64,000 nt of DNA from Campylorhamphus procurvoides. Lineage: Eukaryota; Chordata; Aves; Passeriformes; Dendrocolaptidae. The translations under genes were made by a program, and so were the position numbers. Shown piece after piece: positions 1 to 11,415 of this stretch (position 1 is the stretch's first letter; each line of letters opens with the position of its first letter). The DNA lies in the NCBI GenBank assembly GCA_013396655.1, contig WBMV01002651.1:248001-312000 (forward strand), given 5' to 3'. The notes below the pieces were generated by a model that saw only the letters and a list, made by a program, of their open reading frames with translations, was not told the origin of the DNA and did not search any database.

Positions 1-3000
1 GCTACACTTAATTAATTAATTAAGCACAACACCAATTCTGGCAGCTTCTAACATTTCAGTGCCTTTTGGGTACCATTAGTAATCCAGAATGATATTGCCA
101 GCAGCAAGTAAATTCTATATTCTCTACTTTATCAGTTTATGAAACTCATATTGTGCTTGAAACTCCTGCAGTGTCATGTAGCCAGCTATGTTATTACAGA
201 CACATTTCCTTAGCACCAAGAGGTTTTGGTTTCTGATTTATTTGGCAATACTAAAAGTGCACTTTTTTCCCATATGGCTTCAGGGTTTTTAATTCTGAAC
301 AAGAGCACTCTCTCAGTTAATCATGATGCTTGTTCTTAATCTTATCCTTTTCTGATAATTACAGCACTCTGTGAGCTGCTCAGAGCACAGCTCAGTCCAG
401 AGCTGTAGACGCCAGACATCTGGCAAATGTAATTCTTTCAGAGCAGGATGCGGTAGAAGAGATATGGTATATTCCTTTGAGTCTGACATAGAGATATACT
501 GTGTATATAGAGGAAGCTAGTCTTAAATTTACTACTTATATTCTGCTTGATTTTTTTACAGCGCCCACTCTGGTTTTCTGTTTGTTGGTTTTTTTTAATG
601 AGCTTTCAACATTAGAGAACAGTATTAGAGAACACAGTACCATTTTTGTGAGTTCCCACATGCTGCAGTTTCAGGCACTTGAGATTCTGTGTGCTAGAAT
701 TATCAATAGCTACTTTTTCCTCATTTAGTGTGTTATTTTTACATTAGACTAACTAGACTACCTAGGCAAAACCAGCCACCAGCATTTTCCAGGGGAGAGA
801 AAAATCAAACAGTGGTAACAAGAAATAAAACTATACTGCATTACCCACAACTAGCACACTTAAATACATGGTTGCTTATATTCTTTTATATATCTGTTCT
901 TCCAGTATAGCAGCCTCAGCAAGAGGTCAATGTGATGCCACAGATGATTTATAAAAAAATACAGTCACAATAATGGGGGTGGGGGGAAGAAATCAAAGCT
1001 TTAAGGATAGCACATGCATTACTGCAGACAAATAGAAAATTACTTCCAGGCTATAAACAAAGCCATACTTTTTCAGACTAAAATACCATTTCCAAACACA
1101 CTATATGTAACTTTATATACAGCAGTTGGCAAAGCAGAGAGGTGAAACCAAGTGCACAGAAAGGAAAATCTATCAGTGTTTTCAGAAAGCTCCTTTAGGA
1201 CCAGTCACTTACCAGATGCTTAACAGTGCTTTTGTACTGATTCTGAGAGGTTTCCATAAAACACTGTTACAGAGATCTGTTCTACTGAATTTCTGCTTGT
1301 TGTGTTTGGGGGTTCAGCTTTTGGATTTGTTTTGTGGGGGGGTTATGTTTGTTTTCTTTTTTCTTTTTTTTTCCTTTTTTTTTTTTCCTTTTGAATCTTT
1401 AAATGTTTTCTCCAAGCAATGCTTTTCCAGATGTGCTCCTGAAGGTTCCTATTGATTTTGTGATCTCACTGGCCCTTATTTGACTTACAGACTGACTTGA
1501 GGGTCTGTCTATGTGGCATTTTTCAGACAGACCTCAGCTCACTCAGGGTGTTCTCCAAGCAAGGCAGGTGCAAACCAGCTTCAAAGAACTCATGTACTCC
1601 AAGGTGGCACAATTGGCAGACCAGCACTAACACACCTGCTTGACAGGCAGAGTGAACTGGTGTCTACCTGCATGTGGAAGAGGGCACTGCCGGGCACTGT
1701 ACAAAAGGATGTGCTTGAATCTGTCTCTTTTCCTGTATCTTTTAGTTGCAGTCTCTTTCTTTACTTCACTGTCTAAAGATCCCTGGACGGGGCATGGTTA
1801 AGAGATGGCCTTCAAACCCCATTTATTTCATAATGTGCAATGCTACCTGTAAGTCTGGTGTTTTTAAAGTGGAATTCTAATTTCATGTATAAATTTGTTT
1901 CTAAGTCCCCTTCATGGGACTCTCATGGGACATTTATACTAGAATAATGTCTCCATGTTTCTTTTCAGCCCTACTTTTTCATTTTATTAGGCTATTTGCT
2001 AAGAAGTGTTTCTATGACTGCAAATAGCCTCAGTAATTCCATTATTATCCATAATTATGTAAGTTTTACTGGTTTTTAGGAAAGTACTTTCCTAAAGGTA
2101 AACCTGGCTGGGGCTGTTCTATTGTGCAGAAAGTCATCTTCCCTGCTGCATTTCCATGATGACAAACTGCACCTGACATTGCTCCTAAGAACAAGGACAA
2201 TACCCAGATATATGTTGCAAGTAGCAACACTGAATTTTCTGAAGATGGAAGAACCTTTGTCAGCAACAGGGTGGCCATTTTCAGGACCAGAACACCTCCA
2301 ATTTATTTATGCTCAGCTTTTCACAGACATTAATAGACACAACTCCTATGGAAATTGAAGGTAGTTTGTTACCACTGAAGACCTGGGCATTAGTTCTCTC
2401 TGCCATTAATTCCTGCTCATAAGATCAACCCATCTTACCTGATAAAAGTATCACGATGACATCAATGGGTAAGAATGTGTGGCACCATGATATGAAGGAG
2501 TTTATATGTACATATTATATAGTAGCTTGTGTTGCAGGTAGCTGCAAGTAGATGGGGGGAGTATCAGCAGTACAGAAAGGACAGACTGTGCTGTGCCTAA
2601 AGTACAACTATGTGCTCTTTCATTGGTGAGAGTATGTTCTTAGGGAACATGAGATGAGGTCTGCCTTTCTACAAGACCACTTTACAGCAGAAGAGATAAA
2701 AAGATTAATCCTGACTCCTGCCTACCACTTAGAAGGGGGTAAACTTTGGATCATGTGTGATGATGGTCTGATGTCAAATGTAGACACTTTACAATCAAGA
2801 AGGTTTCTTGGAAACCTTTCTCTAAGCTGAACCTTACACTTTCTCATAAAACACAGTTGATGCCTTTCAGTAAGTGGAAAACCTGACTGTCATGCCTCAC
2901 TGGAAACAAAAATAGATCTGGATACAAAACTGACTCTTTTTCTGTGCATGACACTTCTTGACTTGATAGCACACAGCTACACCTGCATGTATATCCCCAA

Positions 3001-4669
3001 AGTGAATTCAAGTGTAATTCAATAACTCCACAAATAAATCATTCTGGCAGCTGCTGTCTTCTGATAAATCACTCTTTCCAGAACTCGTAATATTTTAATA
3101 GCTGTCTTCATTTTGGCAAGGATTTTCACAGTCTGAGCCTCTTTCACTGAGTATGAGGCCAAGTTTATGGCATGACAGTAAACTTAACAGCTAATGTCTA
3201 TGTGCCTATTCCTAATTGTGAATATGTAGACATATTAATTTGGAGAAAGACATATTAATCCTTGCCTTAAGTTAGAATATTCTCCAGGTGATTTAAGCAA
3301 TGGCCTGGGTGAGGAGGAGGCTGCAAGGACAGCAAGAGAGGACACGCTCCTGGCAATTCATCAGAAAGCTCATGATTGCATGAGTCTCCTTTCTCAGCTG
3401 AATTCAGCACCTCGGGAAATACCTCCAGGTCCTCTTCATTAGTGTGTGTTTTCACTGGTGTACACTGAGCAATTTTTGAAGGAGAAGAAAGGTTAAATAG
3501 ATGGCATAGCCTTTATGGTGCTAGGAGGCTCTGGATTGCAGTGGGTTCTAAGTATATTCTTAAAACTGAGTATGTGTTTACAACTGTATGTTGGAGTATT
3601 TATATAGGAAGCACTAGTTCAGTCAAACTCATGGGAAAAAAAACTCCCCTCTGAATAAATGTGCATGCATGTGAAAGTAATGACTTTTAAAATATTTGGC
3701 CTTTACATATATGATACAAGACTGAGTAGGAAAAAGTAATTTCCATAGCTCCTATCATCTGGCAATGATGAGGCAGCCTGAGCTTTTCTTAGCACAGACG
3801 CCCACAGGGTGTGGCTGAAAAGTGAACTTCAGTCTTTTTGGCTTTCGACTAACACCTCCAAAGGATCCTCCCTCACTCCTCTGAAATGACACATTTACAC
3901 TCCTCCTGTTTTCGGAGGTGGGCATGAATATATCATAGGTATCATCTGCTTATTTGTTTGCAAAGGATAGAATCCTCTACCAGTGAAAGCAGATCTTCCC
4001 TTTATCTCATGTGTGATTAGTTCCTTACACAGGATATGCATAAAGTTGAGACTGTAATTATTTCTTAGTGAGTACACTTCTCTATTAATCACTTAAAATA
4101 GTACAAAATAAGCTTAATCATAGAACTTTAAAATACTAATGGTATTTCAGAGTATTATTCAGCATAAACAAGAGTATGTAATCTTCTGTAACTTTGTAGG
4201 TCACCAGACAGGAGAGGTTTTTCCTCAGTCTCTGATGCTGTTGCTGAAAAATAATGCTTCTGGAGTAACTACCTCCTTCAGGCCAGTGTCTTAGAGAATG
4301 AACCTGACATTTATTGGCTGTAGCGACTCTTCCATTTTGGCATGTCTAATTTTTACAAAATAACTTGCTCAGGGGTTTCTACCAGGACTGGTTATCAAAA
4401 CATCCATCTGTGCTGTAGCAGGGAGGGTGAGCAAGAGGAAGGGCAGTCACCACATCCTTCCTTCCCAACTGACAGCAGAGTTGATCAGGGATTTAAGTTT
4501 TAAAATTCAGAGTTAGTATCTAACTGGGGTTAAGAATGGGAGTTTGGTAACAGAGTGGAAAATACATACACTGACTTATTTAAATAAATTATGGCAACTG
4601 GGATAAAGAAATAAAGTTGCATTTTCTGTTCCCACGATGACTCAGCAGTTGACAAGTTGTTTTCCCTAG
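1..4669. other. Presumed EGFL6 intronic sequence, no exon recognised
   Basis: Upstream of the first exon I can recognise. EGFL6 has EGF-like exons further 5', so this is most simply intron. I looked on the plus strand for the lysine/glutamate-rich linker that precedes the linker exon in mammals and found no convincing candidate. A polypyrimidine run lies around 1343-1392. No CR1 or other repeat is obvious. The open frames here are short and lack splice context. Confidence 0.5.
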
Positions 4670-4750
4670 TTCCCAAGGTGAAAGAAGCAGCTGCCTTTGG
4701 CCCTCACCTGGCACAGAGGAAAGTTCCAGTGTCAAGACCAGAGCAAGAAG
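4670..4750 (+). CDS. EGFL6: EGFL6 linker exon immediately before the MAM domain
   Basis: An 81-base exon with acceptor ccctag at 4664-4669 and donor gtagat from 4751. It carries two bases of a split codon, 26 codons, and one base completing a valine with the next exon. A second GT about 24 bases downstream would be in the wrong phase for the exon at 6754, so the 4751 donor is preferred. The protein is less conserved than the MAM part. Confidence 0.8.
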
Positions 4751-7700
4751 GTAGATTATTTTTATTTACAGTATTTATTTTCTTGTGTATTGTATGTTTT
4801 CATGACAACATATATCAACCAAGTCAAAACCAATTTAAAAGCCTTTAACACAAACCAAAGATATGGTGAACATGTTAGAGACAGCATCTGGCCAAACCGT
4901 TCTGCCAATTCCAATGTGACAAGCTGGGTTTGTGTCCTTTTCCAAACAGTAACTCTGTATAAGCCACGTATAGAAAGTTCCCCCACACTGGAACTTGACT
5001 TGCAATTGAATTTCATTTGAACAATTTCATCGTTGTAAAAAAATAAAATAATTTCTATTATCTAAAAATTAGAACCATGTTGCATAGCACACAATAATAT
5101 GCCAACAATTGCCTGCCATATCCTCTTGATTTTACTCCTGGTCCTCTGTCAGAAGTCAGTAGGAGTTTCCCCTGAACAAAACCGAATAAATATTTAGCCT
5201 GAATCTTACATACCCTGGCTATGAATTTATGATAGTTCCTTATTCATTCAGTAAGATGGTACCACCTGCTCTTTCTCACATTAAAAAAGTGTTGTGAAAT
5301 CACTCAGGGGAGCATAGAAGGTCCAAGACCTGTCAATTTATATACACAATTTAAGCTTGTGCCATTCCTTAGGTAATGGCTTCATACACTTTGAAACAGA
5401 AAACTTAGCTACCTGTTGGGAACTGTAAAAGACTTCAGTGTAGTTCTGATCAAAGAAGAGCATAAAGGCATAATGAATTTATTCACCAAAAGGGTTGTCA
5501 GGCACTGGAACAGGCTGCTCAAGGAGGTGGGGGAGTCACTGTCCCTGGAAGTGTTCAAGAAAGCACTCAGTGTGGCACTTGGTGCTATGGTTTGGTTGAT
5601 ATGGTGGTGTTCAGTAAAAGGTTAGACCTGATCTTGGAGATCTTTTCCAACCTTAATGATTGTATGATCAAAGGGCACTCTCCCCCTCTGTCCTGGTGGG
5701 AAACAGTTTCCCTGTGATGGACAGAATCATGAAGCTGACTGTAAGGACCAGCTTCTGAGAACCACGATAAGAAAGCAGAATCTGTAAGGAGGACTGAGAG
5801 ATCTTACCGAGCTGATGCATTTACCAGGCAGTAGCAATCTCCTGGGCAGCTACCAGCGAGTGGACAGGGATTGGCTATAGCTGAGATTACTTTTATGACA
5901 AGGTGGTTTCACCCAAAACCAATCCACAAATACTTCCAAATCTTAAACAAACCAAAATAAACAGATATGCTAGTTGACATTTTTTCCAATTTAGAAATAC
6001 TCAGATACAATGGATTTATATAGCAAAGCTCTCTAAATGGCATGTACTGAATGCCTCATGATAAAACACATTAAAAGAAGCATGCATCTTTCTGAGGAAA
6101 TTCAGTTGGCTAACGTATTAATCTGATCTGTCGTGCTTCCATTACACAGTGTTTCTTTGTATACATATGCTTTTCATCTGCAGTCATTAAGGCTGTGGCG
6201 TGCTCTGGGTGACACCCATTTCAATCGGCTCTAAAGGTCAAGTGATTTTGGCTATTCCCAGCTCCATGTAGAAGGAGTATCAAGTGCTGATGTAAGGAAT
6301 TCTCATGGGAGGCCAGCTTCTCTCAACAGAGGGAGCTGTTGTCAGCTGATTACAACTATAGCAGTGTAACAAATGGAGAGAGGAGAGCTCTAAAAGTTGG
6401 CAGATCTCAAACCATTTCTGATGCTGTAGTTCAAAACTAACACTTCCAACTATACCTGGGGATCAGCAGACACTCCGTATACAGAAGTCACAGCATATAA
6501 ACTCATGTGAAGATGGGAGTTGGGCAGTAAAAATGACACAACAGATTTTCCTGTAAGCTAAAGAAAGAATTACTACATAAATTCTAATGTTTTGCTTTTT
6601 TGCAATTTAATCTAGGTCAACACTATCTGAACTCAGACTATAGACAATTTTAGAATGACCTGTACATTAGTAACTGTGTGAATAAAGAGCAAATTATTTT
6701 AACAGTACCCATGATATAGTGTTTCTCTTACCTCTTTGCCAATGTTTTTTCAGTGGATTGCAGCTTCAGTCGAGGGGTCTGTGACTGGAAACAAGATGCT
6801 GATGATGACTTTGACTGGAATCCTGCTGATCGTGATAGAGGTATTTAAATACCTGTCCTCTACTTAGGCTTTGATTTGATGGCTCACCCCCTCCAAAAGA
6901 AAACGCAGGAGGGAGAGGAATCAGAATAAAAAATTAGATTTTCTGTCAGTGGGTGTCTTAGTTCAAAGAAGAACTAAGATATCTATGTTGGCCAACAAAT
7001 AATCCCTCTCCTTTAAATTAGAGAACAGAACTTTAATTAGGAAAAATATATTTAAAGGAAAAAATAACAGTTCTTAACCACAACAAATATATATATANTC
7101 CATTGTTCTTGGGGAATGAATAGAGGGTGTAGAATACATAGCTTTAATCACCCCCACACAGTGATAACTGGTCCCTCCTGCTGAACTAGGACAGTGGCTT
7201 ATCTTTACAAAAGGAGGCAGAGGATGCTGGGCGTGGATACTGTTTCTTTGAAATATCCAGTGGCAGCTGGTAATCAGCAACATATTTTGACACAAATTGA
7301 ACAAAATATAAGAAAAAATATTAGAACAGAACTGTTCAGAATTGCAAGGTACAAGGTAATGGAAACCTCATCAGCTACACGATAGGACATTTAATCACAC
7401 ATCTCTCATTTAGATGGATATGGCAATGTAGTCACTCACATGGCTTAGATAACACAGGGATAACTGCTCAGAAGTCTCAAACTCTGCAAGACAACCCAGG
7501 TGACAACATTCCTCAGAATGAGCCAAGGGCAAGGTGCTATTCAAGAACCAATACCTGACCAGGTACCAACAGGAGGCCTGCTTAAACCTGAGAAAGAGCT
7601 CCACGGGTGCAATGTGTGACTGCTGCGTGAGTGTACATAAAAAATGTGGCTGGAGGAATTTGAAAGGATATCTCTTCCCCTGTGACACAAGAAATGTTGC

Positions 7701-9948
7701 AGAAGTTACTGCAGTAGGGACCAGTGGATCCTACAGATCCTGCTGGCCACTTGCTCCAGTTCCTACAAACACATTCTCTCCTTCTTCCCTCACAGTCTTT
7801 CCATCCCATTCTTTCTTCACTAATCCTTCCTCTCCTGCTCCATGTAATTCCCAAAATCCCTTTTCTGTGCTGTCACTTCCACGAAGACCTTACCCTATCT
7901 CCCTGAACTTACATCTGCTGATTATGACTTTATTTATGGGCCCAGATGTTTTATTTCTTTATCACTTTTTGTGTGTCACTTCATTGGTCCTCAAGACTTG
8001 GGTAATAAACTATCCGTTCCTTTATGAGTTTTTCCTCAGTGCAGGTGACAGTGGAGAGAGTATTGAGCTAGCTAAATTACTGAAATATCTGACCACAGAG
8101 GCACAGCAGCATGTTTCAGGCTGTTGCATTTGAAATACAGATGGTTTTGCCTTCAAAAGATAGTGCAAGGAAGACTGTAATTGCCAGTGAAATATGAGCT
8201 CACCTCCTCTGTAGTGATCTGACTTCCAACAGTGCAAGCTTATTCCTTGCAAAGTACACTCCCTGCTGCTTTTCACCAGTCTGATTTTAAATTATTCAAG
8301 TAAACTAGCTTCCCTTTATTTTCTTAGGAAACATGTATTCAATTTGCTAATAAATAACACAAGTCCATTGAAGATGCTACGATGCTGCTTTGCTTTTTGT
8401 GTGTGTGTGTTTATTTTGGCTTTTTTGTTTCAAGGTGATGGGTACTACATGGCAGTTCCAGCTTTTGTGGGGCACAAGAAGGATATGGGACGTCTAAAAC
8501 TTCTCCTCACTGACCTGAAACCAAAGAGCAGCTACTGCTTGATTTTCAGTTATCGGCTTGCTGGTGAGAAAGTGGGGAAACTTAGAGTGTTCCTGGCAAA
8601 CAAAAAAACTGCTCCTGTCTGGGAGCAGAACACAGGAAAAGATGAAAGGTGGAGAACTGGAAAAATAGAGATATTTCAGGGGGCTGAGACAACTAACAGT
8701 GTAAGTATAACACATTTTATAAGCCAATTACGATAACCAAAACAACAGTTTAATTTTCTGATCCTCACGTGTTCCACCGACTGTTTTATAGGCATCAGCA
8801 ATTGAAAGACTTACCTGAAATGGGAAACAGGAGCCCACATTTTAGGAGGCAGAGAAGTTATCACCTGGTTGCAATTTCAGAACTGAATTACCCCAACTGA
8901 TTAGAACACTGATGCCACTAATTCTGTCATTTCATAAAAAAACTTCATCACATCATAAATTAACACAAGTAATCAAATCTCTCCTTAATATCTCATGAAA
9001 CAGAAGCATACATACGTGGCTGTAAAAATGAAAATTCATAGAAGAGGATGCTCTGAAACCACACTAAACCAGACCATTAGAACAAAAGGAGACATCATGT
9101 ATAATCAAGGGTGGGCAATCACCTTAGGAGCAGGACATACCACCCAACAGGGCATACTGTGCACTGATGTATGCCTGAAAACTGCCTCAATTGGGACTTC
9201 AGCAAGTTTCTCCTTGAAATGCTGGGGCCTGCTTTCCATTTATTCAGTGCTGTGCAAAGGCTTCTACTGTAAGATTGAATACTGTGAGTATAAAGCAAAT
9301 GCAAGCCCTTTCCAAGGTACTTTGCGCAGCTGGAATGATGTAGAAAAGCCCTCACATAAATCAGAATCAAACTATAAAATAAAACCTCAGGCATCCTATT
9401 CATAAAAATGAACCTCCTCTCTCTCTATAGTATACATACTACACTTAATACACATGAAATAGTAAGTACATATAGTATATACACACAAAACCTGAGGATC
9501 CAAATAGATTGAAAATGAACAGTTTTAATATCTTCAATAAGTGAACTGCATTAACATCAAATACTGTGATAAAACTACATTAGTATAAGAGGATTTCACG
9601 CAATTTCCATTTTCTTTGTACAATGAAAATAAATAATCTTATTAAAGTAATCCATTTGGTATTGTAAATCTGTGCAGAGGATTTAAAATCTAGTTCAAAT
9701 AATACACAGAAGCTCTAAAAACAGCAAGGATTTAAGTCATTTAAGTCCTGTATTGTGATTAAATATTCCTCAGTCTTATAATTTATTAAGTGTTGCTAAA
9801 TGTTTGGATAAACTATATTTTCACTGTGAATACATGTTTTTTCTTATGACAGGTCACTTTTGAATCAGAACGTGGGAAGGGAAAAACCGGAGAAATTGGA
9901 GTGGACAATGTTATACTAATTTCTGGTCTATGCCCAGAAGATACCTGA
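4670..9948 (+). CDS. EGFL6: EGFL6, 3' coding exons (linker and MAM domain), partial
   Basis: EGF-like domain multiple 6, a secreted matrix protein with N-terminal EGF repeats, an integrin-binding linker and a C-terminal MAM domain. Four exons are visible: 4670-4750, 6754-6840, 8435-8700 and 9853-9948 (stop TGA 9946-9948). Each is bounded by AG and GT, and phases agree: the first two junctions split codons as g|tg and g|gt, the third is phase 0. The first exon encodes the linker ([10 protein letters not shown], then LAQRKVPVS), alignable with the human linker just before the MAM domain. The next three encode the MAM domain, beginning [13 protein letters not shown], continuing [15 protein letters not shown] and [20 protein letters not shown], and ending [19 protein letters not shown]. 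The four cysteines expected of a MAM fold are present. About 175 residues are encoded here; the EGF exons lie upstream or outside the window. Identification is from recalled human sequence; no search was run. Confidence 0.93.
5475..5669 (+). mobile_element. CR1 LINE, truncated 3' end
   Basis: Typical CR1 3' terminus: a stretch of the form ttcacc-aaagggttgtcaggcactgg, then aacaggctgctcaaggagg, then the closing gatcttttccaaccttaatgattgtatgat. It is 5' truncated as usual and lies in the EGFL6 intron. Confidence 0.88.
7086..7100. repeat. AT dinucleotide run containing an unresolved base
   Basis: Short AT run with an N at 7098. This is probably a microsatellite that was not resolved in assembly. 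Confidence 0.6.
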
Positions 9949-10523
9949 TAATGGACATTAAAGTATATCAGATTTAATCCTATTTTTCATATTTTCCTTA
10001 CTATTAGTGTATTTTTGTATTCTTTCCTTCATAGAAAACCAAAACCATAAAACCCTGCCTTGAACTTAATGCAACAATGCAAACAAAATCTGATGTGCAA
10101 GATGCAGAGTACACTTTTTTATGAGTTATTCTAACACATGATTTGAGTGTAACACTATTGTATTTTATAATTCAAGGTCAGGGTTTCTAAAGCACTATTT
10201 GTCTAGCTTTTTTTAAAAATTCTACATGCTTTTATTTCTCAAAGTTCTTCTTGAGGCTATTCTTAAGTCTTCTATTTCATTTCTTGTACTCTACAAGAAC
10301 ATAAAGCAGTATTTAAGATGATGTCACTACTGCTGGTGACATAATTTTAACTCCTTACTTAGAGGGTATGTTGTCCCAAAAATCAGGATTTGTCACCTGG
10401 CGTGCAAAGATCGGTGCTAGGTGGCAAACCCACAATGCTAGCACCCTAAGCAGAAAAGATGACCACTATTTATATGCTGTTAATCTTGATATATTCTGCT
10501 TATCTAATATATATTCAGTGTTT

Positions 10524-10653
10524 ACTACTCTATGATTGCTGAGTTGTGCTGAGCTGGCTTCTTATCTTGGGCAACCTGGTGGTCTTTGGTGATTACTATT
10601 CTATTATTGCTGAGCTGTGCTGAGCTGGCTTTGTTAGTTTCTTCTTATCTTGG
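10524..10653 (+). repeat. Imperfect direct duplication in EGFL6 3' region
   Basis: Two copies of a segment containing gctgtgctgagctggct-like sequence followed by tcttatcttgg, at 10524-10571 and 10592-10653. The second copy has about a dozen extra bases between the two shared blocks. It looks like a local duplication with later divergence. Confidence 0.7.
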
Positions 10654-10896
10654 ACATCCTGCAGTAGCATAGCCATTCTCCAAATTTTGTTGCCACTCTG
10701 GGTCTGTGGTCTTTGAAGCATGTCAAGCCCTAAACTTTAATAAGGCAATTCTATTGACAAACAGTTTGTCTTAGACATCAGGTAAATATTCCATCTACTT
10801 AACAAGCAGGAAGAAAGTGAGGAACTTGATTTCCTTTTTGATGGAGCTAAGCAAGTTGTAAGTGGATTCATGTCTTCGAGGAATATTTTCATTACC

Positions 10897-10902
10897 AATA
10901 AA
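10897..10902 (+). terminator. EGFL6: Candidate EGFL6 poly(A) signal
   Basis: AATAAA about 950 bases after the stop codon, followed by a T/GT-rich stretch (ttgtttgtcatt) within about 20 bases, as expected of a cleavage region. Confidence 0.5.
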
Positions 10903-11365
10903 GTACATAAAATACCTTGTTTGTCATTACTCTCTTTGACTCATACAAATCACTGTTTAGAAATAATCCCTTTATAGTTTTATAAGCATTTAATGTTCAT
11001 CATTAACAGATGGTATTACCAACTGGCACAGAAAATAAGAGCAAAAAAAAAATGGACCTGTTATTAATGTTTAAGAAACTTCACATTATTACTGGCCTTC
11101 AGGAACAAAGGGCTCCTTCTGGACTGCAGGCCTGCTTTACTCCACAGAGGTGAGAAAGAATGGTTTTCATTGTCCAGGAGACAGTATGGCCTAGTGGCCA
11201 TAAAATAAGGTCCTCTTACACAATTGAAACAATCTTTGTTGTGAATTCCTTCATGTCCCTTCAAGCTTCAACAAAAGGGATGGATATTATCCACCATCCC
11301 CAGGAGCAGGAAGGTGAGCAGAACCTTCTCCTGCAAACCGGGAGCTGCCACCCACTGCCACACAC

Positions 11366-11415
11366 CCATGTGCACACACACACATGTGGGCATGTGCATG
11401 TACACATACACATTT
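11366..11415. repeat. CA-rich microsatellite, interrupted
   Basis: Alternating CA/TG-rich sequence (cacacacacacatgtg and later cacatacacat). It is purine/pyrimidine alternating and impure. Confidence 0.75.

Larger units (their letters stand above)
4751..9852 (+). other. EGFL6 introns between the four visible exons
   Basis: Three introns: 4751-6753, 6841-8434 and 8701-9852, all GT-AG. The first carries a CR1 3' end (5475-5669). The second holds an AT dinucleotide run with an N at 7098, a 600-base open frame (7534-8133) that I treat as chance, and a GT run just before the 8435 acceptor. The third shows nothing I recognise. Confidence 0.75.
9949..10920 (+). other. EGFL6: EGFL6 3' UTR
   Basis: Non-coding sequence after the EGFL6 stop, up to the first well-placed AATAAA (10897-10902). 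An ATTAAA at 9957-9962 is too close to the stop to be the main signal. An imperfect direct repeat (10524-10653) lies inside. The end point is inferred. Confidence 0.55.

Noticed and set aside
4751..4775. An alternative, later donor for the EGFL6 linker exon
   Set aside because: It would leave the exon in phase 0, while the next exon needs one carried base to keep [11 protein letters not shown] in frame.
7534..8133. A 199-codon plus-strand open frame inside an EGFL6 intron
   Set aside because: It is the longest frame in the introns but has no recognisable domain, a serine/proline/phenylalanine-rich low-complexity middle, and no splice or promoter context. The flanking MAM exons splice over it cleanly.
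8995..9405. A 136-codon open frame in the last EGFL6 intron
   Set aside because: Composition is unremarkable, there is an opposite-strand frame over the same bases, and no splice signals link it to the gene.
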